From contig JAKIYB010000310.1 in the NCBI GenBank assembly GCA_022708765.1, positions 313-5,943 of the forward strand: 5,631 nt of DNA, written 5' to 3'. Below the pieces are notes generated by a model. The model saw only the letters and a list, made by a program, of their open reading frames with translations. It was not told the DNA's origin and searched no databases. A program made the translations under genes and the position numbers. Below are positions 1 to 5,631 of the stretch, one piece after another (position 1 is the first letter of the stretch; every line of letters starts with the position of its first letter). Source of the DNA: Armatimonadota bacterium (GTDB lineage Bacteria > Armatimonadota > Hebobacteria > CAIYQO01).

Positions 1-266
1 CCGCCACCGTCACGCCGGAACAGCGCGAGCGCCTGCGAGCGCTGGCGCCGGAATCACTCAATGGCGTGCCGCTCACCGACATGTCGGAGAAAGACGGCCT
101 GAAGCTCTGGTTCGCCAATGGCGACTGGCTGCTTATGCGCGCCTCCGGCACCGAGCCGGTGCTGCGCGTGTATGCAGAATCCGCGTCCATGGATAAGGTG
201 CAGGCGCTGCTGCACGCCGGCGTGGAACTGGTGGAGCAGGCGAGTATTGAGCGGGTGGCGGGGTAA
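1..266 (+). CDS. Phosphohexomutase (phosphoglucomutase/phosphomannomutase family), C-terminal part only
   Basis: This is the last 87 codons of a gene that starts before the window; the frame is open from position 3 and ends at TAA 264-266. Members of this alpha-D-phosphohexomutase superfamily move a phosphate between C6 and C1 of hexose phosphates (glucose, mannose or glucosamine) in the cytoplasm. The diagnostic feature is the domain-4 phosphate-binding loop RASGTEP at 138-158, followed by LRVYAES and a C-terminal helix, as is usual for the family. The catalytic serine loop, the metal-binding DGDxDR loop and the sugar-specificity loop all lie upstream, so the substrate cannot be told. A GTG at 66 could be read as a start, but the coding frame continues upstream of it and the fragment would be only one domain. 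The next gene follows on the same strand after 66 bases, so co-transcription is possible but not shown. Confidence 0.9.
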   Translation, partial: ATVTPEQRERLRALAPESLNGVPLTDMSEKDGLKLWFANGDWLLMRASGTEPVLRVYAESASMDKVQALLHAGVELVEQASIERVAG

Positions 267-317
267 CGATTACAGAAACCTGGCAGACGGTAAGATACGG
301 CGACAATTCATCAATGC

Positions 318-326
318 GGGAGAAGG
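318..326 (+). promoter_or_regulatory. Ribosome binding site of the apiosidase-like hydrolase gene
   Basis: GGGAGAAGG lies 6 bases before the ATG at 333. It supports that start over the next in-frame ATG at 366, which has no comparable purine-rich stretch in front of it. Confidence 0.7.
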
Positions 327-332
327 CGTACA

Positions 333-1928
333 ATGCTGCAGGGATTCGTCAATGTTCCGCTCGAGATGGCACTGGGCACGTCAAGCGCACCCGTTGATGT
401 GCAGGTAAGTGGAGAGGGGGGCTCGTGGGTTCTCCCCGCTTATCTGGTCAGCGATGGCACCTGCCGCGCACGCTTTGCCGCGCCCCTGCCTGGACGGTAT
501 ACCTACAGCGCGTCCACCGGCGCGCAGGGCGAGATAACCGTCGCGCCGTATGCGGGAGAAAATCCATTGTACCGGCACGGCCGCCTGCGGGTGGCAGCGA
601 CACGACGTTCGCTCGAGCATGCAGATGGTACGCCTTTCTTCTGGTTGGCGGATACCTGGTGGATGGGTCTGACTACGCGACTGGACTGGCCGCGGGGATT
701 TCATTCGCTTGTTGCCGACCGGGTGATAAAGGGCTTTAACGCCGTACAAATGGTCGCCGGACCGCTACCCGACTTCGATGCCGTTACCGGTGCGTGGAAT
801 CCTCAGCAACAGAACGAGGGTGGATTCTCCTGGAAGGAGAACTGGGCGGCGCTGAATCCTGCCTATTATGACGACGCTGATCGCCGCATTGCGGCGCTGG
901 TAGATGCCGGTCTACTACCGATTATTGTCGGCATGTGGGGCTACTACCTGCCGTTCATGGGTCGCGAGCGGGCGATGGCGCACTGGCGCAATCTGGTAGC
1001 GCGCTACGCCGCATATCCGGTGGCCTGGTGTATTGCCGGCGAAGTGAATATGCCGACGTATAGTCTCTTCGCTGACCAGCAGAAGGCCGCGGCGGCGCGC
1101 AACGAGCAGGAAGCGGGTTGGACGGAGGTGGCGCGCATGGTGCGGCATCTCGATCCCTACCGCAATCCCCTCACGGCTCACCCCTCGCATCCTGATTCGC
1201 GCGCGATGCTGCATGATGAGTCGCTGCTCGATCTGGACCTTCTGCAGACGGGGCACGGTGGCTATCAATCACTTGGTCCGACGGTGGAGACGGTGCAGGC
1301 CTGCCTGGCGAAAACTCCACCGATGCCTGTTATCAACAGCGAGGTATGTTACGAAGGCATTATGGGCGGAAGCTGGCACGAAGTGCAGCGTTTCCTCTTC
1401 TGGACATGTCTCACCCTCGGTTGCGCCGGCCACACCTATGGCGCGCAGGGCATCTGGGCGATGAATTCGCGCGAGGAGCGGTTCTACGGTACCACACCGA
1501 ACTGGGGTGACGGCTTCTGGCAGGACGTCATGCACCTGCCCGGCTCGATGCACGTAGGGATGGGGCGGCAATTTGTCCTGCGCTATCCCTGGTGGAAGCT
1601 CACACCCCGCGAAGAGCCGGCGCTGCCGGAAGGCCGCCTGTCCGCCTTCTCCTGCGGCATTCCCGGCGCGCTGTCCATCATCTACCTGCCAGTCGGCTGT
1701 GTGGCTAACGAGTTGCGCGGCATGCACAACAGTTGGGCGACCGATGTGGCCGAGATCGCGCTGGAGCCGGGCGCGTATCGCGCCTGCTATCTCAACCCGC
1801 GTACGCTGGAGGAACTACCCATCGGCGCGGCAGTTCCCGGCTGCACGGGCCGCTGGACACCGCCACCCAAACCATCCATGGAAGACTGGGTGCTGGTTGT
1901 GGAAAATCCCGATGCCCTGCCGCGCTGA
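333..1928 (+). CDS. Apiosidase-like glycoside hydrolase (DUF5060 + DUF4038 type, GH140-related)
   Basis: A complete 531-residue protein. Residues about 3-70 form a beta-rich DUF5060-like domain (SDGTCRARFAAPLPGRYTY). Residues about 83-420 match the DUF4038 apiosidase-like TIM barrel: NPLYRHGRLRVA, HADGTPFFWLADTWWMG (98-112), KGFNAVQM, and GHTYGAQGIW (366-375). The C-terminal 90 or so residues look like the small beta domain often found after DUF4038. In a clan GH-A type fold the catalytic pair should be E237 (AWCIAGEVNM) after strand 4 and E337 (PVINSEVCYEG) after strand 7. The characterised GH140 enzyme removes apiose from rhamnogalacturonan II, but DUF4038 proteins are diverse and the substrate here is unknown. 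There is no signal peptide, so it probably acts on an imported glycoside. The start at 333 has a good ribosome binding site. Its TGA directly abuts the stop of the convergent beta-propeller gene. The family call is firm; the specificity is not. Confidence 0.85.
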   Translation: MLQGFVNVPLEMALGTSSAPVDVQVSGEGGSWVLPAYLVSDGTCRARFAAPLPGRYTYSASTGAQGEITVAPYAGENPLYRHGRLRVAATRRSLEHADGTPFFWLADTWWMGLTTRLDWPRGFHSLVADRVIKGFNAVQMVAGPLPDFDAVTGAWNPQQQNEGGFSWKENWAALNPAYYDDADRRIAALVDAGLLPIIVGMWGYYLPFMGRERAMAHWRNLVARYAAYPVAWCIAGEVNMPTYSLFADQQKAAAARNEQEAGWTEVARMVRHLDPYRNPLTAHPSHPDSRAMLHDESLLDLDLLQTGHGGYQSLGPTVETVQACLAKTPPMPVINSEVCYEGIMGGSWHEVQRFLFWTCLTLGCAGHTYGAQGIWAMNSREERFYGTTPNWGDGFWQDVMHLPGSMHVGMGRQFVLRYPWWKLTPREEPALPEGRLSAFSCGIPGALSIIYLPVGCVANELRGMHNSWATDVAEIALEPGAYRACYLNPRTLEELPIGAAVPGCTGRWTPPPKPSMEDWVLVVENPDALPR

Positions 1929-1953
1929 TTACGGCACCTTCACCCGAATCAGC
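1924..1953. terminator. Imperfect hairpin across the convergent gene ends (possible bidirectional terminator)
   Basis: GCTGATT at 1924-1930 pairs perfectly with AATCAGC at 1947-1953. After an unpaired A at 1931, CGG (1932-1934) pairs with CCG (1944-1946), leaving a 9-base loop. The 10-bp stem contains both stop codons, so it could be used on either transcript. Neither side is followed by a T tract, so it is not a canonical intrinsic terminator. It may be a weak or factor-assisted stop, an mRNA-end stabiliser, or chance. Confidence 0.35.
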
Positions 1954-3662
1954 TCCATCCCCGAGCCCGCGTACAGGTAGCCGTCCACCACCGCTTTGCC
2001 GACCCAGGGCCATTTTTCATATTCGGCGAAGACGTCAATGTCAATGGCGCCGTCGCGGTAGCGGAGGAAGGTGGCGTAGGGCCCGCAGAGGGCGATGACG
2101 CGGCCGTCCTCCAGCGTGAGCATGCCGGCGCGACGGATGTGGCTGAGCGGGGAGTGGCCCAGCGCCAGCACCCGCATTGTCGCCGGGTCGGTCACGAAGA
2201 GTTGCTGAACGGCGGAGCCGTAGAGCAGGCCGTCGCCGCCAAGTGTCAGGTTGCTGATCTCGATTTCGCCAGGTACGGGGACGATGGGGTTGCCGACCAC
2301 GGCGCGTGCGCGCGGATCCCACTTGAACAGGCGGGCATCCGTCTGCCCCACGGCCACCCCGCCGCCCAGTAGCGCACTGGCAACGAGTAGCGTGCCATCG
2401 GGCAGCGGGCAGAGGGCGGTAAGGCTCTCCTCGCCCAGCGGATTCGGCACATAGTCAATGCCGTCCGTCTTCGGGTCGTACCAGGCGATAACCCCCCGCA
2501 GGAAGCCGTAACCGGAGACGCTGGCGATGTAGATGTTGCCGTCGGCGCCCAGCGCCATGTCATACGGCCGCTGCTGATTCGGGGCAACGCACCCATAGTT
2601 CGCGGGGTTGCAGCCGCGCTCGGCGTCCGGCGGTTCAGGATCGCGTACGGCACCAGCTTTGAAGGGTTGTGCGGGATTATAAATCTGCAAGGTTGCGCCG
2701 GTATACGACGCGATAAAGAGCTTGTCATAGGCGTTGACGAACGAGTAGGCTTCCGCGCCGGGGATGAGCCCCAGATTCACGCAGGCGCCCGTCGCGGGAT
2801 CGAACTGGAAAAGATACTCTGGCTGAATGGAGGTGGCGTAGATTTTGCGGTCCGGGCCATCGCCCACCCGGTGCAGCACCATAGGACTGCCCTGGTATCC
2901 GGGCGCTTCCACCGCGCGCGTGCCGTCCGCCCAGCAGGTGCGGTCCAGCGCCGGCGGCGCTTCCGGCACCGGCAATAACTCGCCATTCGCAAGCAGGTAT
3001 GCCGTATCATTGCAGGCGCCATACACCTGGCCGTCGCAGCCAAGAAACAGGCTGGGGAAACCTTCCGTGCGTAGAGTTTTTGGCAACAGGTGGCAGAGCG
3101 TCTCGGTAGCCGGGTGGTAGGCGATGAAATCCATCCGCCCGCAGCCCACTCCGCCGTAAATCCAGCCATCCGGCCCTGCGACAAGGACGCGCAGGTAACA
3201 TTCCACATCGTCCACGCGGCCCAGATCGGTGATCAGGTCGGTGGTCGGATCAATGCTGAACAGGTGTGCGTTGGAGGAGGTGCCGCCATAAATCAGGCCG
3301 TCCGTGCCGACGGTATACGACCAGACGAAAGTGTCGCCGGGGACCGCCTGTCCGAGATCGGTGAGCGTGCTCGCTTCCACGTCCAGCTTCAGCACGTGCC
3401 CCTGGTGAAAGGTGCCCAGATACAGGTTGCCCTGCGGGCTGACCGCCATTGCCCAGGCGCCGCCTTCGCTACTCGTCCAGATGTCGAAGTGCTCGCCATC
3501 GGGATGATAGGCGACCAGGTCGGTACTCTGATGATAGAAGTAGTTGACATAGAAGCGCTCGCTGCCCGCAGGTCCGGGACCGACCAGTCGCGCCGGCGAT
3601 GAACCGCGTCCATTGAAGGTGCCTAGCGCCTCGAATGATGTTACCTGGCGTTCGGTCGTCAT
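1929..3662 (-). CDS. Cytoplasmic multi-bladed beta-propeller protein, function unknown
   Basis: The protein has 577 residues from the ATG at 3660-3662, chosen because AAGGAG sits 6 bases upstream. An in-frame ATG at 3738-3740 would add 26 very basic residues and overlap the nitrilase gene by 68 bases, with no benefit. The chain consists of about 11-12 blade-like repeats built around DGxxYxG...LxxxDPxT, for example residues 71-104, 115-149, 158-194, 367-404 and 470-501; clear instances are TDGLIYGGTSSNAHLFSIDP and ADGNIYIAS. That number suggests two stacked propellers or one large irregular one. Between blades lies a loop with a CX6C pair (C351 and C358). There is no signal peptide, lipobox or transmembrane segment. 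Propellers of this general style include lyases, lactonases and binding scaffolds (Vgb/SMP-30-like, PQQ-like), but I see no motif that assigns one. As last gene of the operon, 10 bases after the nitrilase gene, it probably serves the same pathway. Confidence 0.8.
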   Translation of the reverse strand: MTTERQVTSFEALGTFNGRGSSPARLVGPGPAGSERFYVNYFYHQSTDLVAYHPDGEHFDIWTSSEGGAWAMAVSPQGNLYLGTFHQGHVLKLDVEASTLTDLGQAVPGDTFVWSYTVGTDGLIYGGTSSNAHLFSIDPTTDLITDLGRVDDVECYLRVLVAGPDGWIYGGVGCGRMDFIAYHPATETLCHLLPKTLRTEGFPSLFLGCDGQVYGACNDTAYLLANGELLPVPEAPPALDRTCWADGTRAVEAPGYQGSPMVLHRVGDGPDRKIYATSIQPEYLFQFDPATGACVNLGLIPGAEAYSFVNAYDKLFIASYTGATLQIYNPAQPFKAGAVRDPEPPDAERGCNPANYGCVAPNQQRPYDMALGADGNIYIASVSGYGFLRGVIAWYDPKTDGIDYVPNPLGEESLTALCPLPDGTLLVASALLGGGVAVGQTDARLFKWDPRARAVVGNPIVPVPGEIEISNLTLGGDGLLYGSAVQQLFVTDPATMRVLALGHSPLSHIRRAGMLTLEDGRVIALCGPYATFLRYRDGAIDIDVFAEYEKWPWVGKAVVDGYLYAGSGMELIRVKVP

Positions 3663-3668
3663 GCCGTT

Positions 3669-3674
3669 CTCCTT
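3669..3674 (-). promoter_or_regulatory. Ribosome binding site of the beta-propeller gene, overlapping the upstream stop codon
   Basis: On the - strand the sequence reads TAAGGAG, six bases, ATG. The TAA is the stop of the nitrilase gene (3673-3675) and its two A residues belong to the AAGGAG. This decides the propeller start at 3662 and suggests translational coupling between the two genes. Confidence 0.85.
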
Positions 3675-4635
3675 ATGCGTGCGCGGTACTTTTCGTCCGT
3701 AGTTCCGCTTCGATCGCAGCCGACTGGCGGAAATACGCATTACGTGTCTGCAGGCCGTACTCCGCGCAGAGTTCGGGCACCGTCACGCCCTCTAGCGCGC
3801 CAAGGGCGAAGACACTGGCGGGATAATTATGATCAATGGTCACCTGATATGCGCGCTCGGTCAGCAGGCGATTGATGCCGCTCTGCTCATGCTCCATATC
3901 GGCGATGTTGTAATCCACGTGGAAGAGCCGGCGGTCGAAATTGAGCCGGGCGGTCATGATGGGATGCAGCTTCCAGAGACTGAACTGCTCGTAGCGCCGG
4001 CCGATGCTCATCAGGTCGAGGCCGGTCATGTCAATGAGACGGCTGTCCTCTTCATACGCGGAAATGACGTAGGCACCGGCCATCAGCGCCCAGTGGTTGA
4101 GCAGTTGGCCGCCGGTGAACATGGAGTGGAAGCAGATCAGGTCCACTTCCTCCATCTGCAACGCCTCCGCCTGGTGCGGGAAGTTCAGGTCGTAACAGAT
4201 TGAGTGGGCAATGCGGCCGAAATCGAGTGCGTGCACCGCTGGTCCGGCGCCAGGGGTAATGCCGCGCCGCATCTCGCCGATGGTCGGATGCACCTTGTCA
4301 TACTTACCGACGATCTCGCCCATGCGATCGAGCACCACCGCGCTGTTGTAGCAGCGGCCATCCACCACGGTGGGTATGGGGATAACGAGATTCACCCGGC
4401 ATTCGCGCGCCAACGCACTGAAATGCTCGGTTACGGGGTTTGGTAGCGGACCCGCCTCGCACCAGCGCTCGATGGGCAGGTTGTGGTGCAGGAAGAGTTC
4501 TGGAAAGATGATCAGGTCCGGCCGGGCGACGGCCGCCAGCCGCAACAGCTCAGTAGCCCGCTGGAGTCCGTCTTCAAACGCCTGCCCGGGTGCGATGCCC
4601 CAGGCAATAGACGAGATGGTGACATAACGCGCCAT
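3673..4635 (-). CDS. Nitrilase-superfamily carbon-nitrogen hydrolase (amidohydrolase)
   Basis: A complete 320-residue cytoplasmic protein of normal family length. The Glu-Lys-Cys triad of the nitrilase superfamily is intact: E46 in DLIIFPELF, K114 in GKYDKVHPTIGE, and C147 in HSICYDLNFP. E121 is well placed to be the second, supporting glutamate. These enzymes attack amides, carbamoyl groups or nitriles through a cysteine thioester and release ammonia or an amine. The core ends near residue 245 (TARLNFDRRLFHVDYN); the last 70 or so residues form a mostly helical tail that usually takes part in oligomer contacts. The subfamily, and hence whether it is an amidase, N-carbamoyl hydrolase or other, cannot be settled by eye; true nitrilase activity is the less likely option for such proteins. 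It starts 15 bases after the oxidoreductase stop with a strong AAGGAG, and is followed by the propeller gene after 10 bases, so it belongs to the same operon. Confidence 0.9.
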   Translation of the reverse strand: MARYVTISSIAWGIAPGQAFEDGLQRATELLRLAAVARPDLIIFPELFLHHNLPIERWCEAGPLPNPVTEHFSALARECRVNLVIPIPTVVDGRCYNSAVVLDRMGEIVGKYDKVHPTIGEMRRGITPGAGPAVHALDFGRIAHSICYDLNFPHQAEALQMEEVDLICFHSMFTGGQLLNHWALMAGAYVISAYEEDSRLIDMTGLDLMSIGRRYEQFSLWKLHPIMTARLNFDRRLFHVDYNIADMEHEQSGINRLLTERAYQVTIDHNYPASVFALGALEGVTVPELCAEYGLQTRNAYFRQSAAIEAELRTKSTAHA

Positions 4636-4640
4636 ACTAT

Positions 4641-4646
4641 CTCCTT
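4641..4646 (-). promoter_or_regulatory. Ribosome binding site of the nitrilase-family gene
   Basis: AAGGAG on the - strand lies 5 bases before the ATG at 4633-4635, inside the 15-base gap after the oxidoreductase stop (4651-4653). It sits in the same TAAGGAG context seen before the propeller gene. Confidence 0.85.
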
Positions 4647-4650
4647 ATAC

Positions 4651-5631
4651 TTACAGAGCGATGGGTATATATTCGTCCGGTCCAAAGGGCAACGATGTGC
4701 CCAGGCGGCACGATTCGTAGGCTTTTAACACCAGCATGGTGGATTTGGCCGCCTCTTCCGCATTGCAGGGGGAGAGTCCGTCGCCGCGCACGCACGCCGC
4801 GAAGCGATCCAGGTGCTGATAATGGCCTTTGTCCGGCCCGCCGATGAAGAAGTCGTTACGGCCCTCGCGCAGGCGCTCTTTGATGAGCTGCTGGCAGGAC
4901 TCATAGAAGCCTTCGATGCCGGGCTGCTGGGTGGCGGCGCGGGGGTCGGGGCTGGCATAGACGCGGCGGAATGACTCGCCTTCGATGCCCGTTACGCGGA
5001 TTTCCATGCAGTGGTCTATGGCAATCATCGCGCCGCCGCAGGTGATCTCGATAAGCTCCTTGGGGTAGTCAAGAGTGCCGACGGCCGAGTGGGGCAGCGT
5101 GGCTAGCGAACCGTCCTCATAACGGATGATGATGGTGAAGTTGAAACGCGCCGAGCCCATGGTATAAACCTCGACCGGGCGCAGGTCACCCATGAAAAGG
5201 TTTGCCAGATCAATGAAGTGGGTCATCTCATTGATGATGGCGCCGTCTTCAAAGGCCCACGGTTTCCAGGTGAGCACGTCGTCGTTCACGCGGATCATGA
5301 TGCAGGTTTGATCCTCTTCTGGCAGGCGCGGGCGCAGGGAGGAGTTGCGGTCGAAGCGCCAGGGGGTAATCGTCGGGTTAGCGCGCCAGCGCCGCAGAAT
5401 CTCGACGGCATCAATGATGGCGGGGGATGAGCGGCGGTTATGGCCGACGCAGAAAGGGATGCCCGTCTCACGCACGACTTTCAGAATTTGCGCCACTTCT
5501 TTCGCGGAGCCTGCCATCGGTTTTTCGACATAGACCGCCTTCCCGGCGCGGGCGGCGGCTTCGATAGCCTCGGCGCGCAGGGTATGCGTGGTGGCGAGCA
5601 CCACCAGGTCGAGCGCCGGGTCTTTCAGCAT
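4651..5631 (-). CDS. Gfo/Idh/MocA family NAD(P)-dependent oxidoreductase, N-terminus missing
   Basis: The visible 326 residues run from the right edge to TAA at 4651-4653. The family oxidises or reduces sugars, inositols and related polyols with NAD(P) in the cytoplasm. Seen here are the second half of the Rossmann domain (DLVVLATTHTLRAEAIEAA, visible residues 8-26), the EKP signature in VYVEKPMA (36-38, codons 5518-5526) where the lysine is usually catalytic, and NEMTHFIDLANLFMGD (134-149) carrying the His/Asp pair typical of the C-terminal domain (H138, D141). The GxGxxG nucleotide loop, perhaps the first 60-70 residues, lies beyond the window, so the ATG at 5629-5631 is an internal methionine. 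The stretch CVGHNRRSSPAI resembles the GxNRRFSP segment of some nucleotide-sugar or bi-domain dehydrogenases, but this does not fix a substrate. It is the most upstream visible gene of the three-gene - strand operon; any promoter is outside. Confidence 0.9.
   Translation of the reverse strand: MLKDPALDLVVLATTHTLRAEAIEAAARAGKAVYVEKPMAGSAKEVAQILKVVRETGIPFCVGHNRRSSPAIIDAVEILRRWRANPTITPWRFDRNSSLRPRLPEEDQTCIMIRVNDDVLTWKPWAFEDGAIINEMTHFIDLANLFMGDLRPVEVYTMGSARFNFTIIIRYEDGSLATLPHSAVGTLDYPKELIEITCGGAMIAIDHCMEIRVTGIEGESFRRVYASPDPRAATQQPGIEGFYESCQQLIKERLREGRNDFFIGGPDKGHYQHLDRFAACVRGDGLSPCNAEEAAKSTMLVLKAYESCRLGTSLPFGPDEYIPIAL

Noticed and set aside
66..266. An independent 66-residue gene starting at GTG 66
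   Set aside because: The same frame is open back to the left edge and the sequence is the C-terminal domain of a phosphohexomutase, so it is a fragment of a longer gene.
263..273. Small inverted repeat GTAA-CGA-TTAC at the phosphohexomutase stop, as a terminator
   Set aside because: A 4-bp AT-rich stem with no following T tract is too weak to call.
267..332. A sigma-70 promoter in the gap before the hydrolase gene (TAAGAT at 291-296 as a -10)
   Set aside because: The positions 16-18 bases upstream hold nothing like TTGACA, and a single -10-like hexamer is expected by chance.
3090..3602. A 170-codon open frame on the + strand opposite the beta-propeller gene
   Set aside because: It is a by-product of GC-rich codon bias. 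Its protein has no recognisable motif, while the opposite strand encodes clear propeller repeats with a strong ribosome binding site.
3663..3740. N-terminal extension of the beta-propeller protein from an upstream in-frame ATG
   Set aside because: The 26 added residues are basic and unlike the rest, they overlap the nitrilase gene by 68 bases, and the AAGGAG is placed correctly only for the start at 3662.
5629..5631. ATG at the right edge as the true start of the oxidoreductase
   Set aside because: The protein from there lacks the first Rossmann strands and the GxGxxG loop that this family requires, so the gene must begin beyond the window.

Overview
The window is a gene-dense piece of a bacterial chromosome, GC-rich by eye (around 60 %). 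All genes have normal lengths and clear AAGGAG-type ribosome binding sites, and I see no RNA gene, mobile element or CRISPR array. The gene content (a DUF5060/DUF4038 apiosidase-like hydrolase, a Gfo/Idh/MocA dehydrogenase, a nitrilase-family amidohydrolase and a beta-propeller) resembles carbohydrate-utilisation loci of environmental heterotrophs such as Chloroflexota or Armatimonadota. That placement is only an impression from protein style; nothing here fixes the taxon.

Layout. On the + strand, positions 1-266 hold the 3' end of a phosphohexomutase (phosphoglucomutase/phosphomannomutase superfamily). After a 66-base gap comes a complete 531-residue apiosidase-like glycoside hydrolase (333-1928). 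On the - strand, read from the right edge, are a Gfo/Idh/MocA oxidoreductase whose N-terminus is off the window (4651-5631), a 320-residue nitrilase-superfamily hydrolase (3673-4635) and a 577-residue beta-propeller protein of unknown function (1929-3662). The three - strand genes are separated by 15 and 10 bases, each internal start has an AAGGAG, and they very probably form one operon. The two transcription units converge with no base between their stop codons (TGA at 1926-1928, TAA on the - strand at 1929-1931), and an imperfect 10-bp hairpin spans that junction.

How the genes may work together (inference). None of the three proteins with a visible N-terminus shows a Sec signal peptide or membrane segment, so a cytoplasmic route is likely. 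The hydrolase could cleave an imported glycoside or oligosaccharide, the Gfo/Idh/MocA enzyme could oxidise or reduce the sugar with NAD(P), and the nitrilase-family enzyme could hydrolyse a C-N bond, perhaps in an amide-bearing sugar derivative. The beta-propeller is the least understood member and the best candidate for an undescribed component. The phosphohexomutase is probably housekeeping. No substrate can be named from the sequence alone.
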